Origin: Paenibacillus tuaregi
Lineage (GTDB): Bacteria > Bacillota > Bacilli > Paenibacillales > Paenibacillaceae
Direction of reading: 5' to 3'
Length of the DNA stretch: 64,000 nt
NCBI RefSeq assembly: GCF_900086655.1
Contig: NZ_LT575476.1
Coordinates: forward strand, 4,457,203 to 4,521,202
The notes under the pieces: model-generated
The model's database searches: none
The model's input: the letters and a program-made list of their open reading frames with translations, nothing else
Told to the model about the DNA's origin: nothing
Translations under genes and position numbers: made by a program
Part shown: piece by piece, positions 8,154 through 17,130 of the stretch
How positions within the stretch are numbered: position 1 is the stretch's first letter
How the letters are laid out: the number at the start of each line of letters is the position of its first letter

Positions 8154-10052
8154 CTATGGTGTTGGTTTCTTAAATGTGACTTTAAGTTCATAGCTGCTCA
8201 GGCTTCCATCCTCATTCTTGAGTGGAATGGTTAGGAGAAATTGTTGTGCAGTTCTGTTATTAAGCATGGCAGTGAAAATCGCGCTGAATTTAAGGCTTAT
8301 GAAATTGGGGTTCGTATTGATGATCGTATAATCGTAACCCGGTGACGGCGGCATGGATAAAGATCCATCCAAAGCCTCCAATTTTAGGTCACCCAAATTG
8401 AGGCCGTAGTTATACACATCCAGAGTAACCGTCTGATCCTGGGCACCAGCTGCTGGAATCAGAAGGGTATCCGTGTCCACATGCGGCTCCCGGGTAAATC
8501 TGACTTGGACCTGCTCATCCTGGTCCTGAATAGTATCCGCCTTGATATGCTTGATGCTGTTGGCTTTTATCATCAGGGTATTGACGTCGCCAAATCCCAA
8601 TTTGCTGTTCAAATGAACCGTGAGTTGATTCCCTGTTATACTTACGCCCTGAACATGCCCACTGAAATCTATGGCCTTAACCTGCTCTACAGGATCTGCC
8701 GAGATGAACGCCACCGGCTCAGTATAAGGGATAATAACGGTTTGTCTGTCTGGAATATACTTGTCTGGATTGCTATTGAACTCGGTCATATCCACCTTCG
8801 GAACCGGGGCCGCTTCGGCCTTTAGCGACACAGCCAGCACATGCCCATGGTCGAATTCAAGTGACAGATTTAGCGATTTTCCGGCTGACTTGAGATACTC
8901 TTTCTTAATTACAACCGTCATCGCTGTACTCGCATTTCCATTCACGTCTTTAATTTCATAGTCTTCACCAGACTTTAACTCTTCATTGCCGCCCGAGGTC
9001 CTAAGGATACCCAGCAGCTTGTTCCCCGCCAGATTCACCTTGATCTCGGCATCCACAATTCGATCTGGATCCCAATCGTACTTTTTCGGTTGTTCGATAA
9101 GGGAAGGCGGCTGAGTAACTGGATCAGGAGGTGTAGTACCTCCTCCGCCATTGCCTGGGTTCGGGTTCCCTCCGCTGCCACCGCCGTTATTCGGGTTTCC
9201 GGGCGGCTGGCCCGGAGTAGATGGGTTGCCAGGATTTCCGGAAGAACCGCCGGACACCTCCCCACTTGAATATCCCGAGCCTTCAAAGATAGCCATCTTC
9301 TCAGCTTGTGCCGCTGCTGGCTCACCCTTGGATTTGGACCGCGCAAGCTCAATTTGTTTATCCACCTGCTGTATCCATGCCAGGTCCACACTTGGCCCTG
9401 ACTCCCCGGCTGACAATTCTTCCCTATACTTCTCAAGAGCGAAGAGCGGCAGCTCAGCAAGACTCAGCTTCTCTACTTGTCCCTTACCGGACTGATCGAG
9501 CTTTAGCTGTTCCTGCGGGCTTACATAATGAGAAACAATCCGGTCACCGCCAGCTACCGATACTTTGCCTTCAAGCACGCCGATGTAAGTGTTCTGACGT
9601 TCGTAGCCTACAATGAACTCCGTTCCCATCACACCCATGATTGCAGTCGGAGTCTGAACCTCGAAGCGGGAGTCGCCTTTCAGCTTTTTCTTAATCTTAA
9701 TCATAATTTGCCCACCGCCCAAGCTAAGACTTGTCTTGCCCTCAGCAGCGTTGACACTCTGTACGAGCTGACTAATCTTCAGCGTTGTTCCGGGACCGAT
9801 AATGACTTCTTTGTCGCTGTCCAAATCCAAATCCACTTGCCCGTCTTTGCCGGTGAGGAGGACGTCCCCCTGCGAGACAGCCATGCCCTTAAAAGCTCCA
9901 AACTTCTTCTCCCCACCGCTCTTCTTAATCTCTGCTTTACCGCTGACCGCCGTGATCTTCCCAGCTTTGACCGTATCTTTAGCAGATGCGCTGGCAGGCA
10001 TAATCATAATAGCCACAAGCAGAACTGATAATAACACCTTCATGATTTTCAA
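8154..10052 (-). CDS. Secreted FecR-domain protein
   Basis: The 632-residue product starts with a signal peptide (KVLLSVLLVAIMIMPASASA). A FecR domain follows at residues 28-170, with the typical runs GDVLLTGKDGQVDLDLDSD and SRFEVQTPTAIMGVMGTEFIVG. Next is a Gly/Pro/Asn-rich flexible linker at about 265-315, then a beta-rich C-terminal region with repeated Ig-like strands. The start is TTG at 10052 overlapping the cyclase stop as TTGA, with GGAGGG six bases upstream, so translation is coupled. FecR domains elsewhere pass extracellular ligand signals to membrane partners. Here no sigma factor is present and the cyclase is the obvious partner. That last point is inference from the overlap. Confidence 0.9.
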   Translation of the reverse strand: MKIMKVLLSVLLVAIMIMPASASAKDTVKAGKITAVSGKAEIKKSGGEKKFGAFKGMAVSQGDVLLTGKDGQVDLDLDSDKEVIIGPGTTLKISQLVQSVNAAEGKTSLSLGGGQIMIKIKKKLKGDSRFEVQTPTAIMGVMGTEFIVGYERQNTYIGVLEGKVSVAGGDRIVSHYVSPQEQLKLDQSGKGQVEKLSLAELPLFALEKYREELSAGESGPSVDLAWIQQVDKQIELARSKSKGEPAAAQAEKMAIFEGSGYSSGEVSGGSSGNPGNPSTPGQPPGNPNNGGGSGGNPNPGNGGGGTTPPDPVTQPPSLIEQPKKYDWDPDRIVDAEIKVNLAGNKLLGILRTSGGNEELKSGEDYEIKDVNGNASTAMTVVIKKEYLKSAGKSLNLSLEFDHGHVLAVSLKAEAAPVPKVDMTEFNSNPDKYIPDRQTVIIPYTEPVAFISADPVEQVKAIDFSGHVQGVSITGNQLTVHLNSKLGFGDVNTLMIKANSIKHIKADTIQDQDEQVQVRFTREPHVDTDTLLIPAAGAQDQTVTLDVYNYGLNLGDLKLEALDGSLSMPPSPGYDYTIINTNPNFISLKFSAIFTAMLNNRTAQQFLLTIPLKNEDGSLSSYELKVTFKKPTP

Positions 10053-11809
10053 CGAAGACCCTCCAACTCGTAAATCTGAAGTCTTTGCTCCTTGCCTTTC
10101 ACCTTGATTTCACCGAGGCCAGCAGCGTGAACCCGATCCCGCACAGCTTGATAGGTAGTTTCACTGAGCAGAATTTGTCCCGGCTCTGCCGCTCCTTCAA
10201 GCCTGGCAGCTGTATTCACACTGTCCCCTATAGCGGTATAATCCATCCGGGTCTTGGACCCAATATTGCCAAACACCGCAGGCCCGGTATGAACCCCAAT
10301 CCCGAACTGTATACTGAAACCATACTTGCTGATCAGCTTATCCCGGAGCCCCGCAGCCTTTTCCTTCATCATCCAGGCCGCGCGTACCGCTCTCATCGCA
10401 TGATCCTCCTGTTCCAGAGGTGCATTAAAAATCGCCATTGCCGCATCACCAATGAACTTATCCAAAGTCCCATCCTGCTCAAAAATGCAATTCGCCGTTA
10501 AATCAAGATACTCATTCAGCACTTCCACAATAGCTTCCGGCTCCGCCCGTTCGGACAGGGGAGTGAATCCCCGGATATCGACGAACAATACCGTAAGAAT
10601 ACGGCGGCTGCCGCCAAGCTTTAAGCCTTCTTCCCCATTCTGCAGAATCTGCTTCACAACCTGCGGCGCAACATAACGGCCAAAAATATGAGTAACCCGC
10701 TTACGCTCAAGTCTTTCCTGGATATATTTAAAGCCTACCGCACATATCAAACTGACAATAAGGTAGACCATCAGATATCCGACTGAGACAATCACCCCTT
10801 GGGCATACAGTAACTTGCCGGCATATAAGATAGCTGCCAAGGCAGCTGTCACAGCGCCGAGCGAGATGGCCGGATGGGCTCTGCTGAACACAATACAACT
10901 GCACACGGCAAAGATCAGAAGCAGGGCGGCGTCCCATTTCCAATCCAATTCAGTTTTTAGCTTCCCATTCAAAAGTGCCTGAATAATGTTAGCGTGTATC
11001 TCCACACCGTACATATGAAGCTTGGGGGCAAGCGGAGTTGCATAATCATCCTTGAAACCTGCCGCATAAGGACCAATCAATACAATCCGGTCTTTGAAAT
11101 AGTCTGGAGGAACCTCACCTTGAATTACTGAGGCATAAGGAATTACCTCATAATCACCCGGTCTTCCGGTGTACGGAATATGAAACCTTCCGAATGGATC
11201 CAGCGGCAGGATGCTCTCATCTGCTTGCTGTCCTTCATGCCGCATGTACATCCGGTAGATCTCCCACGCGAAACTGCTTTGAACTTTTCCCTGATAGGTG
11301 AATTGATATAGCGACTTGCGGACCACCTGATCATTGTCATAAACCGCATTGATATGCCCAAGTGCAGCCGCAGCCTGTCCAAGCGAGGGAAAAGGGGCTG
11401 ACATGTTCTGTGCCTCCGGTATGCCCCTCTTGGCAGATGAGGCGAACTGCCCAAACGTAGGCATAACCACGTTGCCAGATTTCCTCACAGATTTCACCAG
11501 CTGTTCATCCCCAGAGAGGTCCCTTGCATTCTCTGCAAAGGTCACGTCAAATGCAATAACCGCGGGCTTGCCTTGAGACAACGTATCAATGAGCTGGGCG
11601 TGAACACTGCGGCTCCACGGCCACTGCCCCAGCTCATGAAGGCTTTGGTCATCCATACCGATAATAACAATTCGGGTATCGGTGCTTCCACGCTGCTGCA
11701 TGATCTTGTCCTGAACATAATGATCAACGGGAGCCAGAGCGCCCTGAGCCATCAACAGCAAAACCACCAAAGTCAAGGCGGTCAACAGATGGGCCAGCTT
11801 TAACCTCAA
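10049..11809 (-). CDS. CHASE2-domain adenylate cyclase
   Basis: The product is 586 residues. An N-terminal membrane segment (ALTLVVLLLMAQGAL) is followed by an extracytoplasmic CHASE2 sensor domain (about 30-290, with DDQSLHELGQWPWSR and the FKDRIVLIGPYAAGFKDDYATP motif). Three membrane helices follow (about 292-360), then a class III nucleotide cyclase domain (about 395-580). The catalytic set looks complete: metal-binding Asp in LFVDIRGFT and GDAAMAIF, adenine-selecting Lys in LDKFIGD with Asp in RMDYTAIGD, and the transition-state Asn/Arg in NTAARLE. This predicts cAMP synthesis. TTG at 11809 has GGGGG eight bases upstream. The FecR gene overlaps its stop, and the NHL gene follows. The extracellular ligand is unknown. 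Confidence 0.93.
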   Translation of the reverse strand: MRLKLAHLLTALTLVVLLLMAQGALAPVDHYVQDKIMQQRGSTDTRIVIIGMDDQSLHELGQWPWSRSVHAQLIDTLSQGKPAVIAFDVTFAENARDLSGDEQLVKSVRKSGNVVMPTFGQFASSAKRGIPEAQNMSAPFPSLGQAAAALGHINAVYDNDQVVRKSLYQFTYQGKVQSSFAWEIYRMYMRHEGQQADESILPLDPFGRFHIPYTGRPGDYEVIPYASVIQGEVPPDYFKDRIVLIGPYAAGFKDDYATPLAPKLHMYGVEIHANIIQALLNGKLKTELDWKWDAALLLIFAVCSCIVFSRAHPAISLGAVTAALAAILYAGKLLYAQGVIVSVGYLMVYLIVSLICAVGFKYIQERLERKRVTHIFGRYVAPQVVKQILQNGEEGLKLGGSRRILTVLFVDIRGFTPLSERAEPEAIVEVLNEYLDLTANCIFEQDGTLDKFIGDAAMAIFNAPLEQEDHAMRAVRAAWMMKEKAAGLRDKLISKYGFSIQFGIGVHTGPAVFGNIGSKTRMDYTAIGDSVNTAARLEGAAEPGQILLSETTYQAVRDRVHAAGLGEIKVKGKEQRLQIYELEGLR

Positions 11810-12007
11810 GGTATGATCCCCCTATCACAAGCATTTTCTCTCCTGGGAGTACGTATGTATTTCTTACTTCCACCTAAAGGCATACCTTTTATTTATATCG
11901 GAATTAACTGGAAAATCTTAAATACCCGGGCCTGCCGCCCTCGCACAATAGCAATCTGTCAGCCCTCATCACATAACTAAAGTGTCCGCATCTCCCTAAT
12001 TGAGCAC

Positions 12008-12044
12008 AAAAAATAGCGGCACAGGAGCTTCCCCTGTACCGCTA
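12008..12044 (-). terminator. Terminator of the sdhCAB operon
   Basis: On the minus strand a 12-bp stem (12014-12025 with 12033-12044, one G-U pair) has a seven-base loop. Six T residues follow (complement of 12008-12013). It lies 15 bases after the sdhB stop. Confidence 0.85.
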
Positions 12045-12058
12045 TAATTCTCTTATTC

Positions 12059-12820
12059 TTATACGCTGAGCCAGCGTTTGAACATGTGTTTGGTTGTCTG
12101 TTTGTTCATCTCCGCAATGGAAGTCGTAAGCGGAATGCCCTTCGGACAGGAACGCACACAGTTCTGCGAGTTCCCGCAGCCTTCAATACCGCCGTCCTCC
12201 ATCAACGCTTCAAGACGCTCTTCCTTGTTCATCTCACCCGTTGGGTGAGCATTGAACAAGCGAACCTGCGAGATCGCAGCCGGACCGATAAAGTTCGTCT
12301 TCTCATTTACATTCGGGCAAGCTTCAAGACATACGCCGCAAGTCATACACTTGGACAGCTCGTATGCCCACTGCCGCTTCTTCTCAGGCATCCGCGGCCC
12401 TGGTCCGAGATCATAAGTTCCGTCAATCGGAATCCATGCCTTCACACGTTTCAAAGCATTAAACATCCGGCTGCGGTCAATAACCAGGTCGCGAACGACC
12501 GGGAAGGTCTTCATGGGTTCAACCCGGATCGGCTGCTCCAGCTTGTCAATCAGCGCCGCACAAGCTTGGCGCGGCTTGCCGTTGATCACCATGGAGCAGG
12601 CACCGCACACTTCTTCCAGACAGTTGGATTCCCAACATACCGGGGTCGTCTGCTTCCCGCTGTTGTTCACCGGGTTACGCTGAATTTCCATCAGCGCACT
12701 AATTACGTTCATGCCAGGACGGTACGGTAACTCGAACTCTTCGGTGTAGGAAGCCGAGTCCGGCTGATCTTGGCGTGTGATTATAAACTTCACTTTTTTT
12801 GCTGCTGTTGTCTGCGCCAT
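12059..12820 (-). CDS. sdhB: Succinate dehydrogenase iron-sulfur subunit
   Basis: This 253-residue Fe-S subunit of complex II passes electrons from SdhA flavin to the membrane haem/quinone subunit. The N-terminal 2Fe-2S ferredoxin domain has CWESNCLEEVCGACSM and a later QAC. The C-terminal domain has CMTCGVCLEACP for the 4Fe-4S cluster and CGNSQNCVRSCPKGIP for the 3Fe-4S cluster. The length fits the Bacillus-type enzyme. It is the last gene of the operon, 18 bases after sdhA with GGAGGGG before its ATG. The terminator at 12008-12044 closes the unit. Confidence 0.97.
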   Translation of the reverse strand: MAQTTAAKKVKFIITRQDQPDSASYTEEFELPYRPGMNVISALMEIQRNPVNNSGKQTTPVCWESNCLEEVCGACSMVINGKPRQACAALIDKLEQPIRVEPMKTFPVVRDLVIDRSRMFNALKRVKAWIPIDGTYDLGPGPRMPEKKRQWAYELSKCMTCGVCLEACPNVNEKTNFIGPAAISQVRLFNAHPTGEMNKEERLEALMEDGGIEGCGNSQNCVRSCPKGIPLTTSIAEMNKQTTKHMFKRWLSV

Positions 12821-12838
12821 CGCCTATTTCCCCTCCTA

Positions 12839-14581
12839 TTAATCCTTAGAATAGTCTCGAACGCGCGGCGGGATTAAGGAGACATCCACGTCTTCATAAG
12901 AGATTTGCGGTCCTTCCGGCGTCCATGCAGCTTTCGTAGTCTTCAAGAATTCCTCGTCGTTACGATTAGGGAAATCCGGCTTGTAATGTGCACCGCGGCT
13001 CTCGTTGCGCAGGAGCGCTCCAAGTGTCATAGCCTCGGCCAGCTCAAGCATGTTCCACAGCTGACGGGTAAACGCCGCTCCGCTGTTGTTCCAGTTGGAA
13101 ACATCGTTGATGTTAATGTTCTTATAGCGTTCTTTCAGTTCCTTGATCTTATTGATTGTAGCTTCCAGCTTGCTGTTGTAGCGTACAACCGTCATATTGT
13201 CGGTCATCCACTCGCCAAGCTCTTTATGAATGACATAAGCGTTCTCTGAACCGCTCATGCCAAGTATCTTCTTGTATTTGTCTTCCTGCTGCTTCTTGAC
13301 GCTATCGTATACCGAAGGACTGATATCCTCGGCGGACTTCTTCAATCCACGGATATATTCAACGGCCTTCGGTCCGGCCTGCATCCCGCCGAAGATCGCG
13401 GACACCAGTGAGTTCGCTCCCAGACGGTTGGCCCCGTGGTACTGATACTCACATTCACCGGCTGCGAACAGTCCTGGAATGTTCGTCATTTGGTTGTAAT
13501 CGACCCACATGCCGCCCATGGAATAGTGGACCGCAGGGAAGATCTTCATCGGAATCTTACGCGGATCATCACCCATGAATTTCTCATAGATTTCAATGAT
13601 ACCGCCCAGCTTCACATCAAGCTCCTTCGGATCTTTGTGGGAAAGGTCAAGATATACCATGTTCTCTCCGTTAATTCCAAGCTTCTCGTCCACACAGACG
13701 TGGAAGATTTCACGGGTTGCGATATCACGCGGTACCAGATTTCCGTATGCCGGATATTTTTCCTCAAGGAAGTACCAAGGCTTCCCGTCTTTGTAAGTCC
13801 AGATACGTCCGCCCTCACCACGTGCGGATTCGGACATCAGGCGAAGCTTGTCATCCCCTGGAATCGCCGTCGGGTGAATCTGAATGAATTCTCCGTTCGC
13901 ATAATACACGCCCTGCTGGTATACAGCACTCGCAGCCGTACCCGTATTGATAACAGAGTTCGTGGTTTTACCAAAGATAATTCCGGGACCACCGGTTGCC
14001 AGAATCACCGCATCCGACATAAAGGTCTTAATCTCCATGGAGCGAAGATCCTGTGCGCAAATCCCCCGGCATACGCCTTCATCATCAATGACTGCCGAAA
14101 GAAACTCCCAGTTCTCATGCTTCGTTACGAGACCAGCAGCTTCATAACGGCGCACCTGCTCATCGAGGGCGTACAGCAGCTGCTGTCCGGTAGTAGCGCC
14201 CGCAAATGCTGTACGGTGGCGCTTAGTTCCCCCGAACCGGCGGAAATCAAGCAGACCTTCCGGTGTCCGGTTGAACATTACGCCCATCCGGTCCATCAAG
14301 TGGATAATGCCAGGCGCGGCTTCGCACATCGCCTTAACCGGCGGCTGATTCGCCAGAAAGTCACCGCCATACACGGTGTCATCAAAGTGCTCCCAAGGCG
14401 AGTCACCCTCCCCTTTGGTATTTACCGCTCCGTTAATTCCACCTTGTGCGCAGACGGAGTGTGACCGTTTGACGGGTACAAGCGAGAACAGGGTTACATG
14501 AACGCCCGCTTCCGCCGCTTTAATGGTAGCCATCAAGCCGGCAAGACCGCCGCCGACAATGACAATACTTTGTTTAGCCAT
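12839..14581 (-). CDS. sdhA: Succinate dehydrogenase flavoprotein subunit
   Basis: This 580-residue flavoprotein oxidises succinate to fumarate in the TCA cycle. Visible elements are the FAD-binding Rossmann motif IVIVGGGLAGLMAT at the N-terminus, the histidylation site in KRSHSVCAQGGINGA (covalent FAD His), FIQIHPTAIPG, the ARGEGGRIWTY segment, and PRDIATREI with the catalytic Arg. The mixture of lengths and motifs fits the Bacillus-type SdhA that pairs with a single cytochrome b558 subunit. It lies between sdhC and sdhB, with AAGGAGTGA before the ATG. Nothing is missing. Confidence 0.97.
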   Translation of the reverse strand: MAKQSIVIVGGGLAGLMATIKAAEAGVHVTLFSLVPVKRSHSVCAQGGINGAVNTKGEGDSPWEHFDDTVYGGDFLANQPPVKAMCEAAPGIIHLMDRMGVMFNRTPEGLLDFRRFGGTKRHRTAFAGATTGQQLLYALDEQVRRYEAAGLVTKHENWEFLSAVIDDEGVCRGICAQDLRSMEIKTFMSDAVILATGGPGIIFGKTTNSVINTGTAASAVYQQGVYYANGEFIQIHPTAIPGDDKLRLMSESARGEGGRIWTYKDGKPWYFLEEKYPAYGNLVPRDIATREIFHVCVDEKLGINGENMVYLDLSHKDPKELDVKLGGIIEIYEKFMGDDPRKIPMKIFPAVHYSMGGMWVDYNQMTNIPGLFAAGECEYQYHGANRLGANSLVSAIFGGMQAGPKAVEYIRGLKKSAEDISPSVYDSVKKQQEDKYKKILGMSGSENAYVIHKELGEWMTDNMTVVRYNSKLEATINKIKELKERYKNININDVSNWNNSGAAFTRQLWNMLELAEAMTLGALLRNESRGAHYKPDFPNRNDEEFLKTTKAAWTPEGPQISYEDVDVSLIPPRVRDYSKD

Positions 14582-14601
14582 AATCTATCGTCACTCCTTA
14601 T

Positions 14602-15273
14602 TTATCCGATGAATGTTCTCAGGGTCTGAAGCATAGCTTCGCCGCCCGCCTGGAATTCCGCATTACGGAATGCAAAGAGCGACCATACGAACATAATTGA
14701 TACGATCACAAACAGACCCATGCAGATCTTGGAAGACACACGCTGGGCACGAGGTCCAACGGTTACCCCCCAGCTGACAAGGAAAGACCACAGGCCGTTG
14801 GCAAAGTGGAACGATGCAGACAAAACACCAATTACATACAAAATAAAGAATACCGGGTTAAGCACAATGTCGTGCATAACACTTCCGAGCTGTTCGTGAG
14901 TCACATTTCCAACCGCCACCTGAAAGCGCGTCTCGTAAAGATGCCAAATGACAAATACTAAAACAATGACACCCGTCACACGCTGAAGAAGATAACGCAG
15001 GTTCCGTTCGTTCCGGAATCTTCCGTTATTTGGCTTCGCTTGAAACGCAATGTAAAGCCCGTAGACCGCATGATACAATAGCGGCAGGAAAATACCAAAA
15101 ATCTCAAGAATCAACACGAGTGGCAGCCCGTTCAGGAAAGCAACACTATCCTTGAACCCCTGCGCTCCGCCCTCTACAGCGGAGAAATTTGTAAGCATGT
15201 GTTCCAGAATGAAGAATCCTAACGGAATGACACCCAGCAGCGAGTGCAGTTTTCTGGAATAAAACCCTTTCAT
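14602..15273 (-). CDS. sdhC: Succinate dehydrogenase cytochrome b558 subunit
   Basis: This 223-residue membrane anchor carries two haems b and reduces menaquinone. Five hydrophobic segments are visible. Candidate haem-ligand His residues lie in KLHSLLG (near 10), FFILEHMLTN (about 25), LLYHAVYGLY (about 67), FVIWHLYETRF (about 112) and FHFANGLWSF at about 156. It is the first gene of sdhCAB, as in Bacillus. Its upstream region is shared divergently with a LysR gene at 15509, which is a natural candidate regulator. Confidence 0.95.
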   Translation of the reverse strand: MKGFYSRKLHSLLGVIPLGFFILEHMLTNFSAVEGGAQGFKDSVAFLNGLPLVLILEIFGIFLPLLYHAVYGLYIAFQAKPNNGRFRNERNLRYLLQRVTGVIVLVFVIWHLYETRFQVAVGNVTHEQLGSVMHDIVLNPVFFILYVIGVLSASFHFANGLWSFLVSWGVTVGPRAQRVSSKICMGLFVIVSIMFVWSLFAFRNAEFQAGGEAMLQTLRTFIG

Positions 15274-15478
15274 AATTGCGCGTACCCCTTTCCGGTATCC
15301 ATCGTTGTCCGTTCATGGCGCATGTTCATCATGCCCTCTGGCCGGTTTGTAAATGATACATTCCACACTTGTAAGCGGCAGTACCTATGACTGACCGATT
15401 CCATGTGAACAACTTGTGTCAGTTTTTATGTTACTCCTTTTGAGCTTATAATGGAATTGCAATATAATTATTAAATGT

Positions 15479-15495
15479 TATGCAAATAACGCATA
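15479..15495 (+). promoter_or_regulatory. Candidate LysR-type operator between sdhC and the LysR gene
   Basis: TATGCAAATAACGCATA is a TATGC/GCATA dyad with a seven-base centre that fits the LysR-box form T-N11-A. It touches the ribosome site of the LysR gene, suggesting autoregulation. An additional A/T-rich dyad, ATAATTATTAAATGTTAT, lies just upstream. Assignment is by pattern only. Confidence 0.4.
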
Positions 15496-15508
15496 AGGAG
15501 GAGTTCTG

Positions 15509-16411
15509 TTGTACGATGATCTGCTTGTCTATATCACTGTGGTGGAACAATCCAGTCTGAATAAAGCTTCAAAGCTGCTGAACCTGTCCCAGCCTGCCTT
15601 GTCCCGCAAAATATCCAAGCTGGAGGAAGAGCTTGGGGTCAAGCTCTTCAACCGCAACGGCAAGCGCCTGGAGCTCACCCGCACAGGGCAGCTGGTGTAC
15701 ACCTACGCGCTGGAGCAGCGTCAGAGGCACCTGCAGTTCCTGCAGTCCATCTCCAGGTACAAGCAGGCGGAGCGGAGCGTGCTGACGCTGGGCGCCAGCC
15801 TGACCACCATTCAGACCACACTGCCGCCTCTTGTTAAAGCGCTCATGAACAAGTACCCGGATACGGAGCTTAAGCTCGTCACGGGCAAAACCCATGAGAT
15901 TGTCTCCCATGTGCGCGACAAGAAGGTCGACTTCGGCGTCGTCGCCTCTTCTATTGATGAACCCGGTCTGCTGTGTATTCCCTTGTTCGAGGACCACCTG
16001 GAGCTTGTGGTTCCAAGCCAGCATGACCTGCTTCAGGTGAAGCGTATTACAATGGAGGATCTGAATCTGCAGCCGATGATTATTTTCTCCAAGGGCACTT
16101 GGTATCGGCGGGTTATTGATGATCTGTTCGCAAGATACAATGTCATTCCGGATATCCGGATGGAAATCGACTCGTTCGAAGCGATTGTCCGGCTGCTTCC
16201 GACCTGTAAGGCAGCGGCCCTGCTTCCTAAATCGTATCTCCGAACCCCCCTGCTCGACAAGAATGAAGTGGTTACCATTCCGATGAAGGAGCTGGAGCAG
16301 ACACGGAGAAGGACCTGCCTGATCTTTGGCCAGAAGACCGATCTGTCCAGCGAAACCCGGCAGTGGATCGATGAAATGAAAAAAGCCCTCTCTGGTGCGC
16401 TGTCCGTGTGA
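15509..16411 (+). CDS. LysR family regulator divergent from sdhCAB
   Basis: This LysR-type regulator has 300 residues. The winged helix-turn-helix segment, SSLNKASKLLNLSQPALSRK then KLEEELGVKLFNR, lies in residues 15-50, and the effector-binding domain begins at about residue 90. The start is TTG at 15509, with AAGGAGGAG seven bases upstream and no ATG nearby. Transcription diverges from sdhC 235 bases away, which in LysR systems usually marks the target. It could be a citrate-responsive CcpC-like regulator of TCA genes, but effector identity is not visible. Confidence 0.9.
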   Translation: MYDDLLVYITVVEQSSLNKASKLLNLSQPALSRKISKLEEELGVKLFNRNGKRLELTRTGQLVYTYALEQRQRHLQFLQSISRYKQAERSVLTLGASLTTIQTTLPPLVKALMNKYPDTELKLVTGKTHEIVSHVRDKKVDFGVVASSIDEPGLLCIPLFEDHLELVVPSQHDLLQVKRITMEDLNLQPMIIFSKGTWYRRVIDDLFARYNVIPDIRMEIDSFEAIVRLLPTCKAAALLPKSYLRTPLLDKNEVVTIPMKELEQTRRRTCLIFGQKTDLSSETRQWIDEMKKALSGALSV

Positions 16412-16443
16412 CTCATACGAAATCAGCGCACCGGCAGAAGAAT

Positions 16444-17112
16444 CTACTCTTCGCTGTTAACCGATTGCTCGAATTCCTCAATGTTCTCATTGGAACCGAT
16501 GATCACCATGATATCACCCGTATGAATCTGATCCATGGCTGTCGGCGCAATAATGCAGCCGCTCTCCCTCTGGATCGCCACGACGCTGCAGCCGAATCTT
16601 GCCCTGGCATTCAGCTCGTTTAAGGTCTTCCCGTCCAGGGTATGGGGCACCTTCAGCTCCACAATGCTGTAATCCTTGGACAGCTCAATATAGTCTACAA
16701 GATTCGGATTGACAAGCTGATGAGCGATCCGGACCCCCATGTCCCTCTCCGGATAAACCACCTTATCCACTCCGAGCTTCTCAAGTGCCCGGCCATGCAG
16801 GGTGGAGATGGCTTTGGACACGACCGTCTTAATTCCCATTTCCTTCAGGAGAATGGTCGCTAGAATGCTCATCTGAATGTCATCCCCGATCGCAACGATA
16901 CCACAGTCGAAATTGCGGATTCCTAAGGACCTTAACATCTCCTCGTCCGTCGCATCCGCAACAACCGTGTGGGTCAGAACCTCACTCATGTTGTATACCA
17001 CTTCTTCGTTTCGGTCCACCCCAAGCACTTCATACCCGAGGTCCACCAATTCCCTTGCCAGGCTTGAGCCGAACCGGCCAAGTCCAATCACTACAAACTG
17101 TTGATTTTCCAT
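16444..17112 (-). CDS. TrkA-family potassium uptake regulator (KtrA/KtrC type)
   Basis: This 222-residue cytoplasmic gating subunit has an RCK_N Rossmann domain (VVIGLGRFGSSLARELVDLG at the N-terminus, VADATDEEMLRSLGI at about 52) that binds nucleotide. An RCK_C/TrkA_C domain follows from about residue 135 (VELKVPHTLDGKTLNELNAR); in Firmicutes this domain commonly binds cyclic di-AMP. It lies 18 bases after the TrkH/KtrB-like gene, and together they would form a Ktr K+ uptake system. Regulation by c-di-AMP is known for the family and is not shown by this sequence. Confidence 0.93.
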   Translation of the reverse strand: MENQQFVVIGLGRFGSSLARELVDLGYEVLGVDRNEEVVYNMSEVLTHTVVADATDEEMLRSLGIRNFDCGIVAIGDDIQMSILATILLKEMGIKTVVSKAISTLHGRALEKLGVDKVVYPERDMGVRIAHQLVNPNLVDYIELSKDYSIVELKVPHTLDGKTLNELNARARFGCSVVAIQRESGCIIAPTAMDQIHTGDIMVIIGSNENIEEFEQSVNSEE

Positions 17113-17130
17113 ATGCAGTTCTGCATCTCC

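Noticed and set aside
12086..12730. Plus-strand frame antisense to sdhB
   Set aside because: It overlaps a clear Fe-S subunit gene and has no SD or domain.
13436..14464. Long plus-strand open frame antisense to sdhA
   Set aside because: It lies wholly inside the well-supported sdhA gene, shows no ribosome site and no recognised family.
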